Below, one piece after another: positions 52,701 through 63,541 of a stretch of DNA of 64,000 nt (its first letter is position 1; each line of letters begins with the position of its first letter). Origin of the DNA: Tetrahymena thermophila SB210 (lineage: Eukaryota > Ciliophora > Oligohymenophorea > Hymenostomatida > Tetrahymenidae); assembly GCF_000189635.1 (NCBI RefSeq), contig NW_002476210.1, positions 62,001 to 126,000 on the forward strand. The letters run 5' to 3'. The translations under genes were made by a program, and so were the position numbers. The notes beneath the pieces were generated by a model. That model made no database searches and was not told the DNA's origin. It was given only the letters and a program-made list of their open reading frames with translations.

Positions 52701-55700
52701 ATCTTGATAAAAGAGAGTATCTTTGTTATTCAGTCTCAAAATATCGTACATTACATATTACAGCTAGTTTTAATATTAGTCTTCAGATTTATATCTAGGT
52801 CTCCATGGTCTTGTTTTATCTCCTATAATGCATTTTTCATGAGGATTAGTTAGTAATTCATATGAGCTTTATAATTTATCTCTGCACCTCATAAAGTAAT
52901 GAAACATGTATCTAATCGGAGGATTCTTTCTGTATTTAGAAAGTTTAAGCTAAAACTTGCAAATAGGAGTAGGGTCTAAATTAGGGTTTCCTTAAAATAA
53001 AAAGCTATCCATATTTTCTCTTTGTATTGCTCTCTAAATAATTTCACAATAAATATCAAATATTATAGTGCAATCAAATTTAAAAGCATTATAGTCTTTC
53101 TCTTCAATGTTATCTTCATGAACAAGTTCAATTGCGCTTAGCTTTAAGTAATACAAGTAAAAAAAATTATTTATTTTTTACAAATTTTGAAATAATTTTT
53201 TCAAATTAAAATTTAAAATAGCACAAAAACAAACTCTTAAATTTTTATTCAAATAAGAAAAGTTTTTTATTTTTTTTAAAATTATTTTTTTTGAATTAAA
53301 TAATTTGTAATTTTTTTTAGGAAATTGAAAATTTTTATAAAAAAATAAAATATTATGATAAAAGCAAAATATTCTTTACTGGTGAAGGAATGCTAGTCTT
53401 CAAGATAATTTATTATTTTCTGTGTCTAATCAAATAGGGGAGTTTATTAAATAGTCTAGGAGTTGTATGGGGCAAAGGTATAGTCAGAAAATAGCTATCC
53501 CACATTTCAAGAATATCAGTAAAAGATTCATTGATGGTGATATTTAAATTACTTTTAAGAACATTGTTGCAAAATTTATGAAGATTCTCTAAGAATTGTT
53601 TGATAATCTAATCGAAAGGAGGGATTTCCCTACTCCCTAGCATTTTTTGAATTCTCTATTTAGCTATTAATTCTAAATCTCTTTTAAGATAGTCTATTGT
53701 TTTCTCAGTTTTATAAATTAAATTCTCAATTTTATTGATTTCCTTCAAAAAATTTTCTTCAAGGTCTTCATATAAAATAAACATCAATTTAAGTTTTCAA
53801 ATGGTGAAAAAAAAAAATATTTACAATTAAATAGCTAATTATGATCACTGTATTGCTGATTTAGCACTGTTTTAAAGGGGCAATAAATTCTAAAATGCTA
53901 AAGATTTTGAATGTAGTCTATTAGGGAAATTATGACAGGATAAACGCCATTGATGTCTTATAATAGCTAAACTTGAGAAGTTCCTAACAAGTTTTTGTGC
54001 ATGTAAGCTCTTAAATCTTAGAATCTAGTTTCAGGATTATGCTTAACCTTATTGATTGTAGAAACTCTTAATAAATTTATAGCAGATAGATTTGAGTTTT
54101 GTCTACTTCTGATTTCACTTTCTTCATTTTCCTCATTAAATTCCTCCTTAACTGCATCCTAATCTTCAGTGAAATAGAATCCGTCATCACTATTTTTTTT
54201 AGGTGTAGAAGAGTTTGAAATTACTCTTGATCTCCATGATTTTTAAGAAATAACAGAAATTTATTGTGAAAATCCTAAAGAACTTCTAGGAGAAGGAGAA
54301 GAAACTGAAGAAGAATCTGATGTGTAATTAGAAAATCTACTTTTTGAGTTTTGATACAACTTAGCTCTAGAAGGTTAGCTTATGTATTCTAGAGTTTAGT
54401 CTAAAACGAGTTCTAATCTTTTTTGCCTTACATTCTTATAGTAACAGGTAGGAATATATTTCATATAATACTCGTTAAGAGAAGCTACAGTACCTATAGC
54501 GATTTAGAATCTAATAACATTGAACTTATATTATTCTACAATCCTATAGATTGTTATATCTATATATTCATTTTTAGACTCTTCCCCTAATATGTCAAAA
54601 GTTTTCTTGATGATGTTTTACAAAATTTATTTGCGCATTAGAATGTCTATATTCTTTGAAGATGATTGAACTAAATCTATTTTATTATTCATCAAATAAT
54701 TAATTAATAATATATGAATGCTTTAGTTATATTTACTATCTAAGCTCTCATTAAATAGTTGCTACTATCTTCTACTGTAAGCCTTCTCCTCTCTCTATTG
54801 AGATTCGCTTAAGCTTTCTGTATCAACAATTAAATTTAATCTTGTTACCTAAATTTATCATTAAATTTCTATTTTTATTTGAAATAAATTTACTTCTTTC
54901 ACTTATTCGTTTTCTAACCATTATATTTTATAAAGCTTTTTTTCATGATTGTAGCTTAAAATTTAGCAAGCTTTCCAGCTAATTTCTCCATTTTTTTCTT
55001 TCCATCTAGAAAATCCATCTATAATTAAACCTTCAAGTAATTTTTCTTCAATTTCATCTTTTTCAAAACCTTGCTCATCGAATACATGTAGAGGTTAGCT
55101 TTTATAATTTTTTAAATTTTCGATCTTAATTTTGATTAATTCGCCATTCTCCTCAGTAAATTGAATCAATTTTTTAGAAATTTTTATTGGCTAAAGTATT
55201 TAGTTTCTTTTGAATGTACTTTTTTTTTAGTTAGATGTGGTTTATTTCAATGATAAATTAGAATAATTTAAAAAGGAGCAGTTTGACATATTAGCTCCCA
55301 TAGGAGAAGAGTTTTTATAAAAAGAACTTGAATTAGAAGGAGAATTTAAGTTAAAGGATTTTTTTTCCTTTATCAGAGATTGATTTAAAGCTTTTTAGAT
55401 ATCTGGAGATGACATATTTTTATTTTTACTGAGTTGCTTATCTATCTATTGGAAATAAAAATGAATATCAATATAAAATAATTATGATTAATCAATATTA
55501 TTTCTACTTCGTTTGTAAATTATTTAATATTTGGTCGAATATCAGGTGAATTAGAATATTATAGTTCATCGATCATATCTTAGTTTGTAGTGTCAGGTGA
55601 GTCTTTAAATGACTATTTTTTAAACATTTATTACATTATTATCAATTAATATTACAGTTCTAATAAATTTATTTTATTCTTGATGTTAATTATTTATTCT

Positions 55701-56065
55701 TGTTAATCTATCTATCATTTTGCTGAACTTCGATTAACCTAAAATGCTTATTAAAAGTAAAAGTAAATAAAATACCATTAATGTTTTAAGCATCTTTGAT
55801 TTATCTAATGATATTCCTAAATTTTTTTTCCCTGGTACTCTTCTTTTCTAAAATCATAAAAAAAATTTATTTAATGAAAGTAGGACTACCGTTAATAAAC
55901 AAAAAAATAAATATTTACTAAAACTTAGGCTTCTCCTATCTACACTTTTTTTCTGATAGCATTTAAATCGCTAACAAAGTCTTCTATCATAGAGACAGCT
56001 TAAGATGGGAGACTCCATATTTAAGATTAAGATGGAGACAACTGCTAAAAGGTTTTATCATCCAT
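34080..56065 (-). CDS. Divergent dynein heavy chain with inactivated AAA1 (multi-exon)
   Basis: A 22-kb gene starting MDDKTFQQLSPSQ and ending in TGA at 34080-34082. I followed exons over most of the motor part and the ends. They join through short phased introns (45-240 bp, for example 53142-53379), and I met no in-frame TGA. Recognisable parts in order: an N-terminal region like single-headed axonemal dyneins, tail and linker, AAA1 to AAA4, a coiled-coil stalk with a PP-containing microtubule-binding segment, AAA5, AAA6 and the C-terminal cap. The protein is probably over 6,000 residues against the usual 4,100-4,600, because Ser/Asn/Gln-rich insertions interrupt it. AAA1 has lost Walker A, Walker B and the NPGYAGR-type sensor, and AAA4 has lost its P-loop. 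It is therefore expected to be a non-motile or regulatory dynein-fold protein, perhaps in cilia. Exact exon borders in the tail (49000-53000) are not all placed. Confidence 0.83.
38240..39300 (-). other. Low-complexity Ser/Asn/Gln/Glu insertion in the motor domain
   Basis: About 350 residues without counterpart in ordinary dyneins lie between the HKTAMQLQLGLIINQIQNKA helix (matching HKLLFSFxLxxxILxxEGKI) and the AAA6 part. They include Gln-rich helix, acidic Glu/Asp stretches and a polyserine run (38490-38580). They sit in the same exons and frame as the motor: the junction NEEQI-QQNMFERTV crosses a phase-0 intron just upstream of 38121. Confidence 0.65.
41240..42380 (-). other. Stalk coiled coil and microtubule-binding region
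   Basis: Coiled coil 1 is a heptad-like Lys/Glu/Gln helix ending near INYLQPIQPPQYKKDIEVLI, where the PP matches the conserved start of the microtubule-binding domain. Coiled coil 2 follows from KPKMQQLREKIQQNQYKLNS to KIKAFLTTVRTRVLK. An intron of about 66 bp interrupts the tip region. The structural arm is therefore retained although the main ATPase site is not. Confidence 0.65.
42600..43700 (-). other. AAA4 module, P-loop lost
   Basis: TKINYFLELPEANIIFESQL then TQQQTQFFIQY (43321-43399) occupies the position of HISRILRxPxGNALLVGVGGSGKQSLxRLAA. There is no glycine or lysine left in the loop. KTSIQISEIPLKSDDLQKQV follows, like the FQIxLTKxYxxxDxxEDLK segment. KKSIVIIELPYQIQ and MNLKIVLVNYQQGSKIF correspond to the FLFTDTQI and NLHIVLxMSPVG elements. 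Nucleotide binding at AAA4 is unlikely. Confidence 0.65.
45480..46260 (-). other. AAA3 module, best preserved nucleotide site
   Basis: P-loop KKMLFCSQRGQGKTTLIKKF (45841-45885) has an intact GxGKTT. FDFSTSSP matches the NFSAxTS element after it, and YIFIDDLNFG (45566-45590) is a good Walker B of the AAA3 VDDLNMP type, followed by LIRFKGWYN like LRQxxDxxGWYD. A 53-bp intron separates the two halves. If any site still binds or hydrolyses ATP, it should be this one. Confidence 0.74.
46900..47600 (-). other. AAA2 module
   Basis: P-loop IILAGKSGFGKHTLVKVSAF (47520-47562) keeps GxxGxGK but has His where Thr/Ser is usual. Downstream are YIPVESLDSQFLIGSFNQDQ, the counterpart of the NPKAIxxxQLYGxFD region, and DWFVFDCGQTIYSEKIKLSE (47121-47152), the counterpart of the WIVFDGPVDAxWIENMN segment. 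NISPRTISNYSLFIL matches the YASPATVSRxGMVY element. Nucleotide may bind structurally, as is usual for AAA2. Confidence 0.72.
48150..48800 (-). other. AAA1 module, catalytic motifs lost
   Basis: The segment aligns with AAA1 from GYELTPEIKYFILCQSTQRL (counterpart of the GYEYLGN..RLVITPLTDRCY entry) to FRVVDYASIDLSFVSQCYLT (counterpart of LFRPVAMMVPDYALIAEI). The Walker A position, normally GPAGTGKTET, reads SNEQGMCKIST (48641-48671). The Walker B position, normally CFDEFNR, reads VHIQNLDS (48435-48475). The sensor loop, normally FITMNPGYAGR, reads LFASYQSKQFF (48292-48330). Length and flanking helices are kept, so the fold is probably intact without nucleotide turnover. Confidence 0.75.
54907..55415 (-). 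other. N-terminal axonemal-dynein region of the dynein-like protein
   Basis: The exon encodes a Ser/Asn-rich leader and then a small barrel-like segment: DGFSRWKEKNGEISWKACQI, LSYNHEKKLYKIQWLENEQV and VTRLNLIVD. From memory, a comparable W-x-A/C-x-I-L-x-Y..F-x-I-x-W..RLNL segment precedes the tail in single-headed inner-arm dyneins. It resembles a Tudor/SH3-like beta barrel. This places the gene closest to the axonemal inner-arm group. Confidence 0.5.
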
Positions 56066-56960
56066 TTTTAATACCTATTTTATTATTGATTTTATTCTAT
56101 CTATATTTTGTTTGCTTTTAATTAATCAATTTTAAGTTGAGATAAATCCAACAACTTTTCAGAAAGTCTATTTAAATAAATAAAAGCTTTAGTCTATCAA
56201 TTTAAAATTATAGGTTCTACTTTCACAGATCTTTCTTTACCTTTAAATTTTTATTTATTTTGAAAGTAGTTCATTAAATTTTTAATTATGTGAAGGTATA
56301 AAAATTTAACTAATAGTATAACAATTAACATATATATTATTTGTTTGTTTGTTTGTTGTTTTAAATATTTCTTTTAATTAGTAACATATAAACTACATTT
56401 ATAATTAAAAATAAATCAAATTTTAAATCTAATTTTTATTGAAACTAAGTCTACTACTTTAAATTATTTTATATTTTCAAATAAATTAGAATTAATTAAT
56501 TGTTTTTGAGGAAAACAAATGGTCATAAGTCAATCTATCAAACCGTAAATATATATATATATATATATTTAAATAGATATTTACTCAATAACTTTAAAAT
56601 TTTTAATCATATTAATAAATCAATATATAAAAATAAAACGTGTTTAAACAACAAAAATATACCCTAATCATTCATAAAATAATCCTAAGGAATTGAAAAA
56701 TTTATTTGAAAGATAGAAGGACTGCAAAGTAGCTCCCCAAAATAAGAGGAGGACTCCATTAATTAATGAGGAGTTATAGTATATTAATAAATCTTTACTT
56801 AGTTTATATGTGTTAAGTAATATATTATTAAAATACTAATTGATTCAAACATTTTGATATTCTTAAAAAATATTTTAAAAATGACATCCCTCACAATGTT
56901 GGATTTTTTATCTTTTGAAGATAGAGGTAAAATGTTAAAAGTAAAAGGAATTCATTTCTA
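56066..56960. other. Promoter-side spacer of the dynein-like gene
   Basis: 895 bp between the dynein start and the 3' end of the next minus-strand gene. It contains a TTTG repeat (56341-56358) and an (AT)n tract (56548-56568). It is otherwise AT-rich with no gene visible. Confidence 0.6.
56548..56568. repeat. (AT)n dinucleotide repeat
   Basis: About ten uninterrupted AT units in the spacer upstream of the dynein-like gene. Simple repeat with no assigned role. Confidence 0.8.
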
Positions 56961-59607
56961 TCATTTATTTTTATCTTTATTTTATGTATCTGTCATAGTT
57001 TCCCAACAATAAAAATCTTACGAAGGGGCAATTTATTAATCTTCCTTAGGCTAATCAGGTTAAGCTCCAAATGTTTATTGATAGAACACTTTTGCTTCAT
57101 TTACCTCTTATTTTGAAACAGAAGAAAGAGATGAAGTTGAAGGTATAGAGATAATATTCGGTTTTTGTTTTTAACTTGTTTAATTAATATTTATTTCTGA
57201 CTGTTTTGTTTATTTTTAATCGCTAACATTTACTTCTATTTAAATTGAATTACTTTACTCATTAACATCTGAAAGCTATTCCTAACAGAGAAGATCTAAT
57301 GAATTTAGAACAGTTGGTTACTTAAATTTATTTGTATTTGATTCTTATGATTCTTCAATAATAATTTAGTTTGTAATTAATTTATCCTTTATGTAACTAT
57401 CTGTTAAAGATTTGTTGTTTGGGAATGAATTGAGCTATGAGTTTGTAAATGCCTAAAATGAAGGTGATTTTCTTAAATCGTTTTCGTCTTCATTTTATGT
57501 GTAAACAGTTGACTATGTTAACTTCATTAGTTCGTCTATTAGAAAAGCATCATTTTTCATAAATACATTATCAACTTTTTTATTTGGTAACAAAATATTG
57601 GTTTCTAATTTCTAACCTACTGACTCTTGCTTTAAAACAGGTATTTATTGAACGTCAGGCTATTGTTGCTGTTACTACTACTACTGCTATATTGATTGAT
57701 TTTTAAATAGCAACTGATGTTATTGCTATTGCAGCTATAACTACTACTTTTTTTATAAATTTTAAAATTCTTGCTAAATGGTGTTATTCTATTTATTAGG
57801 TTAAATAGTTTGTAATAATTATTTTTATGCTTGAAGTTTTTATTAATCTTGTATCTATTTGTCCTTTTACTATTAGTAAAAAAGAAGTTATTATTGCTGC
57901 TATTAAATAAACTTTTCATCTTAAAGGAGAGTTTATTTTATTTGATTTTACTCTTCTTGTTTAACTTAGCCCTTAGGGTTTTTATTAGAAACAAAATATT
58001 CATTGATTTTCTTTTAAGTTTTTTATTATTTATAAGGAGTTGATCTAAGTTGATCTATGTTAGAATTGCTATAGCTTATACTGTTATTATTTTAGTTACT
58101 CTCACTAAATAAATTATTTACACTTCTGCTTAATGGTTTATGATTGCTATTTGGGCCAGTTTAGCTTATGGCTTCTAATTTTTATTGAGTGTATTGTTCA
58201 TACTAATCTTATAATTATTTTTCAAGCAAAGGCTAGAAATTTAAAATATCACTTGTAAACCTTTTACTATTACTATTACTGTCAAATCTCTAGTTACTAA
58301 TACTATTACTATAGCACTAGTTTTAATATATGAATGGTTGATTATTATTTTCTAAATTTTCAACTCCCTTTTTAATTACCTAAGTGTTATTGAAAATATT
58401 ATTTTATTCAACCTGAGAAACCATCATTAAACTAGAACTACTATTTATTAGTTAGCCATGTTGATTCAATTGATTATTGAAATTAAATTATTGATTATTA
58501 AAACTATTGTTATTGTTGCTATTATAACTATTTAAAGTACTGTTATTATTATAACTTAATAGTTCGTCATCCCTTTCTTGAGTAGAATTATAATTATTGT
58601 TACTTTAGAAACTGTTCTTCTCTTTTTAAAATGATGTTGTATCCTTTTCCAAGAATCTAACTGGTTTACTACCAATAGCCAAAGAAGTATAATAAACATT
58701 ATTGGTAGGAGGTATAGCTTTTCTGATATCTTAAAATATTTTGTTTGTTCTCTCCTTGAACTCATCTAGCTTGAGCTACTGTTGCTATATGATATCTTCG
58801 TATCTTTTCAGTAGGGCGAAGGTGTTATTCTCTATTTCTATCTCGTCAATATGAAGTTTTAACTTAGAACTTTTTTTTTCAATTTTTGATATCTTAATAG
58901 CATTTTTAATAGATTCTTTTCTCATTTTATCATAATCTTCTTTTTATTACTTTACATTAGCTTAATTAATTCTTTTAGAATGTAAAGCAAATTCAACAAT
59001 AGGTATTTCTTATATTTACGGAAATAGCTTTTTAAAATCATTAAAATCTTTAAACATCTCTTTTAAATCTGTGGCTAAGCGAAATAAAGGGCCATCAATT
59101 ACTTCTTAATGAAGTTTACGGATCTATGAATCTATTGATGATATATCAATTACAAAATCCTTAAAATGATCTGCATGTTTCTTCTTATAGCACTTCTCGC
59201 AGCAAAAATTCACTTCTTAACTTTCGATGCATTTTTGTTAAATACAAACTTTTGTTTTTTGGCAATTCTCACAAATGTCTTCACTTTTAGAGCCTCCTGA
59301 GCTTCTACTGCTCTAAGCTTTTTCAATTAAGTTTGGCACCTTTGAATTAAGAGAAGGAAATACAGTGAGTGGTCTTTAAGAAGACTACTTAATAGAACTT
59401 TGCAATGAGGTTTCCTAAATACGAATATATTTGAATGACAAATAACAGTAAAAAATAATGTTGCATGGTTGATATATGAATGTTTATTATGAAATCAAAA
59501 ATCAAAAATTGAATCCAAAAAAGAAATCAAAGAGCATTAAATCACATAAAATACAAATTAATTAGCAGATAAGTACTGCTTACCTGTAATTAATTTTCTT
59601 TTTCCAT
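56961..59607 (-). CDS. Zinc-binding, coiled-coil, poly-Q protein (two exons)
   Basis: Exon 1 (59584-59607) encodes only MEKENQLQ. A 169-bp intron (GTAAGCAGT..GTATTTAG) leads in phase to exon 2 (56961-59414), giving 825 residues ending in TGA. Near the N-terminus is a Cys/His site of B-box-like order: CENCQKTKVCIQQKC, then NFCCEKCYKKKHADHF. A helical, coiled-coil region follows (about 110-250, rich in Lys/Glu). Then come Asn/Ser-rich and Gln-rich tracts, the longest spelled as CAG/TAG/TAA near 57630-57930, and a polar C-terminus. The architecture, zinc finger then coiled coil then low complexity, parallels the B-box gene at 14329-18424, although I saw no close sequence identity. Likely a partner-binding scaffold. 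No RING or SPRY domain is visible. Confidence 0.78.
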
Positions 59608-60365
59608 TTTTACCTCCATACATAAAGCAATTTGATGCCAGTTTTATTGATTGATTAATCAGTATTACCTATATGCGCTCTAAATCCCTATGATAAATTA
59701 GGTAAAAATAATATTAAATTATTTATAATTATCAAAAATTTTGATCTATTTAATTCTTTGAGCCAAATATCAAAAAGTTTGAAATTTTTTTCTTAATATA
59801 AGTTTTTTATGAAATATTTTCTTCCTTTTTAACTTAAAGTGAATTATTTTTAATTAATTTTAATACAACAAATTTCATTAAAATATTCAATTATTAATAC
59901 ACATTTTAAAAAAACAACTAACACCTAAGACAACAAATATAAATTTTATTTATTTTTTGAAATATTAATCAATATATTTTACTAAAACTATGTAAGGAAA
60001 TTATGATTTTTCATTTATTTTTATTAAAATTAAATCAAAGCCATAAACATGTAAATCTATAAAATTAAATTAGTTTTTTTATTTACAAAAAGATGTTGGA
60101 AAATTTGATATAGATATAATTCTTAGTTAATTAACTTAGTTAGAGTTTTTATTATATCTTTAAATATTTTTTTACTTTTTCTATAAGATAAGTCTAGAAA
60201 TTAATAATAAAAATCATCAAGATTACAAATGTTGCTATTTATTGCACTTTAATAGACGCTGATTTTAAAATTTTATTTATTATTACATAAAAATGTTGAC
60301 GTCTAAAAATTAATTTTAACAGAATTAAAGGATAATTAACTTTTTTTTACTTATTAATTACTTAA
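59608..60365. other. Intergenic spacer
   Basis: 758 bp of AT-rich sequence between two minus-strand genes, holding the promoter of the zinc-finger gene and the 3' region of the next. No gene or RNA patch is visible. Confidence 0.6.
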
Positions 60366-62866
60366 TCAATCAATTTCGCTATTCTATAATTGATCATTTT
60401 AGTTAGTATGCTCTTTTTGTTGACTATTCTTAAAAATTTTAGGAGTATTTTATTTTTCAACTGATTTAGGACTTTAATGCTTCTTTTAAAACGACTTATT
60501 TTGTGAATTATTTTAATAAATATCTTCTTAATTTTATTAATTATTACAGAGTTCATCTTATTAATTATCATATTGACTATTTTATTAATTATTTTACCAA
60601 CATTTTTTTTCAGTTGATTTGATTTTAATTTAAGAATTTTAATTTCGAGTGATCTCACCTTCATTTTATTAATTATTATTGTGTAATTCATCAGTTTCAT
60701 AACCATTTTGTGAATGAATGAAACTATTTTTTTGATTAATTTTTTATTTACCTTGAAAAGATTTTTATTCATCACTATAATCAAATTCTGTCTTATAATC
60801 TTCTTAATGATTTTATTAAAGTTTCTCTGTAGATTTAGAATAGTTTTTTTCTTCTGAAAGCCATTTTTTACTACTATTATCACCTTTTGTTATTAAAAAA
60901 ATATATAAACTTATCAATAAATTAGCTATTTTACCATAAATGGGTTTGGTGTACATCATTTCCTCTAAGTCTTCTTCTATTTGTTCTGTACAATGAGCCT
61001 TAGATTTTCTCTAAAGGCTTCTGTATGTTTCTTCATCATGCACTTATTCATGGATTACAAAGTTTTCATTCTTTTTGGGTGAAGGTATAACTATTTTATT
61101 CATGTAGTAGGTATAATCATCCTAATCATTATACAATTTTTATTTTTTTTAGTCAAGTAAACATATATCATTGTGTAATTCTTTTTCCTAAATCTCAAAT
61201 TACATTATTTTTTACTCAAGCTCATATAATTCCTGTTCCTGTCGCTTTATAATTTCTTATTTTTCTTTTTTGAGCTACTAAATTTCAATCTTTTTGTTTT
61301 CAGAATGATTAAGTTAATCTTCTTATTCATCATTTTGATTTAAATTTGTGTTTGATTTATACTTAGTCTTAAATTAATTTAGAAATGATGAAAATTAGTC
61401 TTTTGAGACTGGGACGATCCCTTTACTTTCATTTTGTTTTTCAATATTTTCTATTTCTGATTTAAGGTTTTTAAAGTAAATTTAATTTGGCTCGCAAATA
61501 AAGGGTTTACTGCTTGAATTACTCTAAATTATACCACCCTTTTTTAGAGAATTTATATACCCATCATACATACTTTGATTTTGGCTCTATTATTATGGAT
61601 GGTCTAATGTTGATAGAGTTGTATCGTTAAAGCCAGTTTTTTTATTTCCTGTTATACTTCTAATCTTTTTTTTTGCATCAAGACTCTTGATTGGGTTCAC
61701 TTTGTAATCAGAGCTAGTATAATTTTCTTAGTCTGAATTTATAGCTGTGCAGTTCAAACTGTTTTAAGAGTTTCTTTTTTAAGGCAATCTATAAATACTA
61801 CTTTATTCTTCTTACTTAATCTATCCATACGCTTTCTTAATATCAAGAGAATCTTTATCTAATTTATCTTAATTTTATATAGGACGCAAAATTATTTTAT
61901 TTCTTAGACCTGAGGACTAGTATTGATTATTTGACTTTGGAATCGCTTAGAGTTTGAAATCATTTTTTTTAACAAATTCTTAATTAGAAATTCTACCTGA
62001 TTAATCTTAACTGCTACTATTATAAGCATTATTAAAACTGTTAGCATAAAGAGTATTGCTATTATTTATGGAGTTATTTAAAAAGTTCATGCTAGTATTG
62101 TTTTGATTTATATTAGAATTTTCTTTAGTGCTATTTAAATTAGTGGTATTGCTATTATTTAAAGTGTAGTTATTAAAATTAGTTGAGTTATTTATTGAGA
62201 TCTTTGGAAACTCTATTTGTTAATAATTTTTTTCTTTTTCTTTTAATACTTCTTACTATTTAGAATCATCATCGCCTCCCTCTTGAATCTTTATTGTCTA
62301 ATTTTTAAGAAATTGAATCAATAAAAATTATTAATAAAAATAATTTTGTTTTGTTTTTTTTGAGTTGTAGACCATTTAAGTATAATTTTATTAATGAATT
62401 CATAAAAAAAAATTAAAAGCTACTCTGATATCTTTAGGTTCGCTTTCACTTTTTTATTTTAAATTTGGAGCTGTCATATGAGAGTTTTTGGTATTATTTT
62501 AATTTGTTATCCTTGTTGTATCATCTTTTGATATTTGGTCATCATCGCTTGTATGATTACTCCTATTTACAATCTTACAAATTAGACAATAATTAATTAT
62601 GATGGATGAACCTAAAAATAATTATTTACTTTACTTAATTTATTTAAATATGGTTTTATTTTTTTATTTACGAAAAACTGCTTTAAGTGCTCATCATTAA
62701 TAGGGTCATAATTTAACTTTTAATTTATAACATCTCCATTCAAAACAAATCCTCCCTCTCTATTTTTCAATTCTTGAATGGCAATTTTCTTCACCAATGG
62801 CTTTTTTATATGGTTTCTATTTATCTTGCATTCTCCCTAGCTTGGTAAATTTTTTATTGATTTCAT
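60366..62866 (-). CDS. Asn/Gln-rich coiled-coil protein of unknown function (four exons)
   Basis: Starting at MKSIKNLPSQGECKINR, exons join in phase through introns at about 62562-62620 (GTAAATAAT..TTTGTAAG), about 62300-62430 (GTAGCTTTT..AAAATTAG) and about 60880-60935 (GTAAAATAG..ACAAAAG), ending in TGA. Visible parts: a basic N-terminus (HIKKPLVKKIAIQELKNREG), an acidic and Asn/Ser-rich middle, a helix KKIEIQQLKKEKQEIIKRQE that continues as coiled coil, a conserved-looking segment YTYYMNKIVIPSPKKNENFV, and a Gln/Asn-rich tail. I do not recognise a family. The frame stays open for about 60 codons upstream of this ATG (to a TGA near 63047) with protein-like sequence, so a further upstream exon may exist. 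A strongly basic frame on the same strand at 60362-60883 is a shadow of the tail exon. Confidence 0.68.
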
Positions 62867-63541
62867 ATCTTTATTTTGATAATGAGCTAAAATAAATATT
62901 TGCAATAATTCGCAATTTATAGTAGTTTATTAGGAAATACTTTTTATGCGACTTTCAATTTTTACTATTATTAAAGAATTAGCAAAGTTGGTTATTGATG
63001 GAATAATTAATTCTTTTTCTAAATATTAGCCAACCGCAAACAAAAATCAATTAATTAGTAATCTATATGAATTAATAACGATTATATTTTCAAAAGCTAA
63101 AATAATAAAAAATATAAATAATTATATTCAATTAATTGTTTATATGTACATATATATAGTTTTCATATTACTATAGTTAGTCAATATTTCTGATATGTAT
63201 TAAGTAATCAAATAAACAAACAATGTAACTCAGTCCAATTATTTTTATTTGACCAATTTTATATAAAAATCTATACATTTTAAAATATTATCACAAATAA
63301 AAATAAAAAAAATTCATTAATTCATATATAAAATAGTCAAATTTATTGCCAAACTTCATCAATTAAAATATTTCAGTGCTAAATTTCAACAGAGCATTAA
63401 GTTTTACTTTGCAAATTATTTTTTGAAAAATTAACTTAATAATTCATTCGTATATAAGTAAATTTAACTAAAATGATTTTTTTAAAAATATATTTTAAGA
63501 TGATTTACATACATTCTTTGAATTATTATAATAAACTATAT
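62867..63541. other. Spacer with possible 5' coding extension
   Basis: 675 bp between minus-strand genes. The part 62867-63046 is open in frame with the gene at 60366-62866 and reads like protein (EKELIIPSITNFANSLIIVK). The rest is AT-rich. Confidence 0.4.

Noticed and set aside
34080..56065. The possibility that this region is a dynein pseudogene or two genes.
   Set aside because: Where I followed it, there is no in-frame TGA, intron phases match, and tail to C-terminal cap are colinear. The longest gap, 53142-53379, is a phase-0 intron with no start codon after it.
60362..60883. A 173-residue Lys/Ile-rich standard-code frame on the minus strand.
   Set aside because: It is a shadow. The neighbouring minus frame read with code 6 is in phase with the upstream exon across a clean intron and ends in TGA, while this one has no such context.
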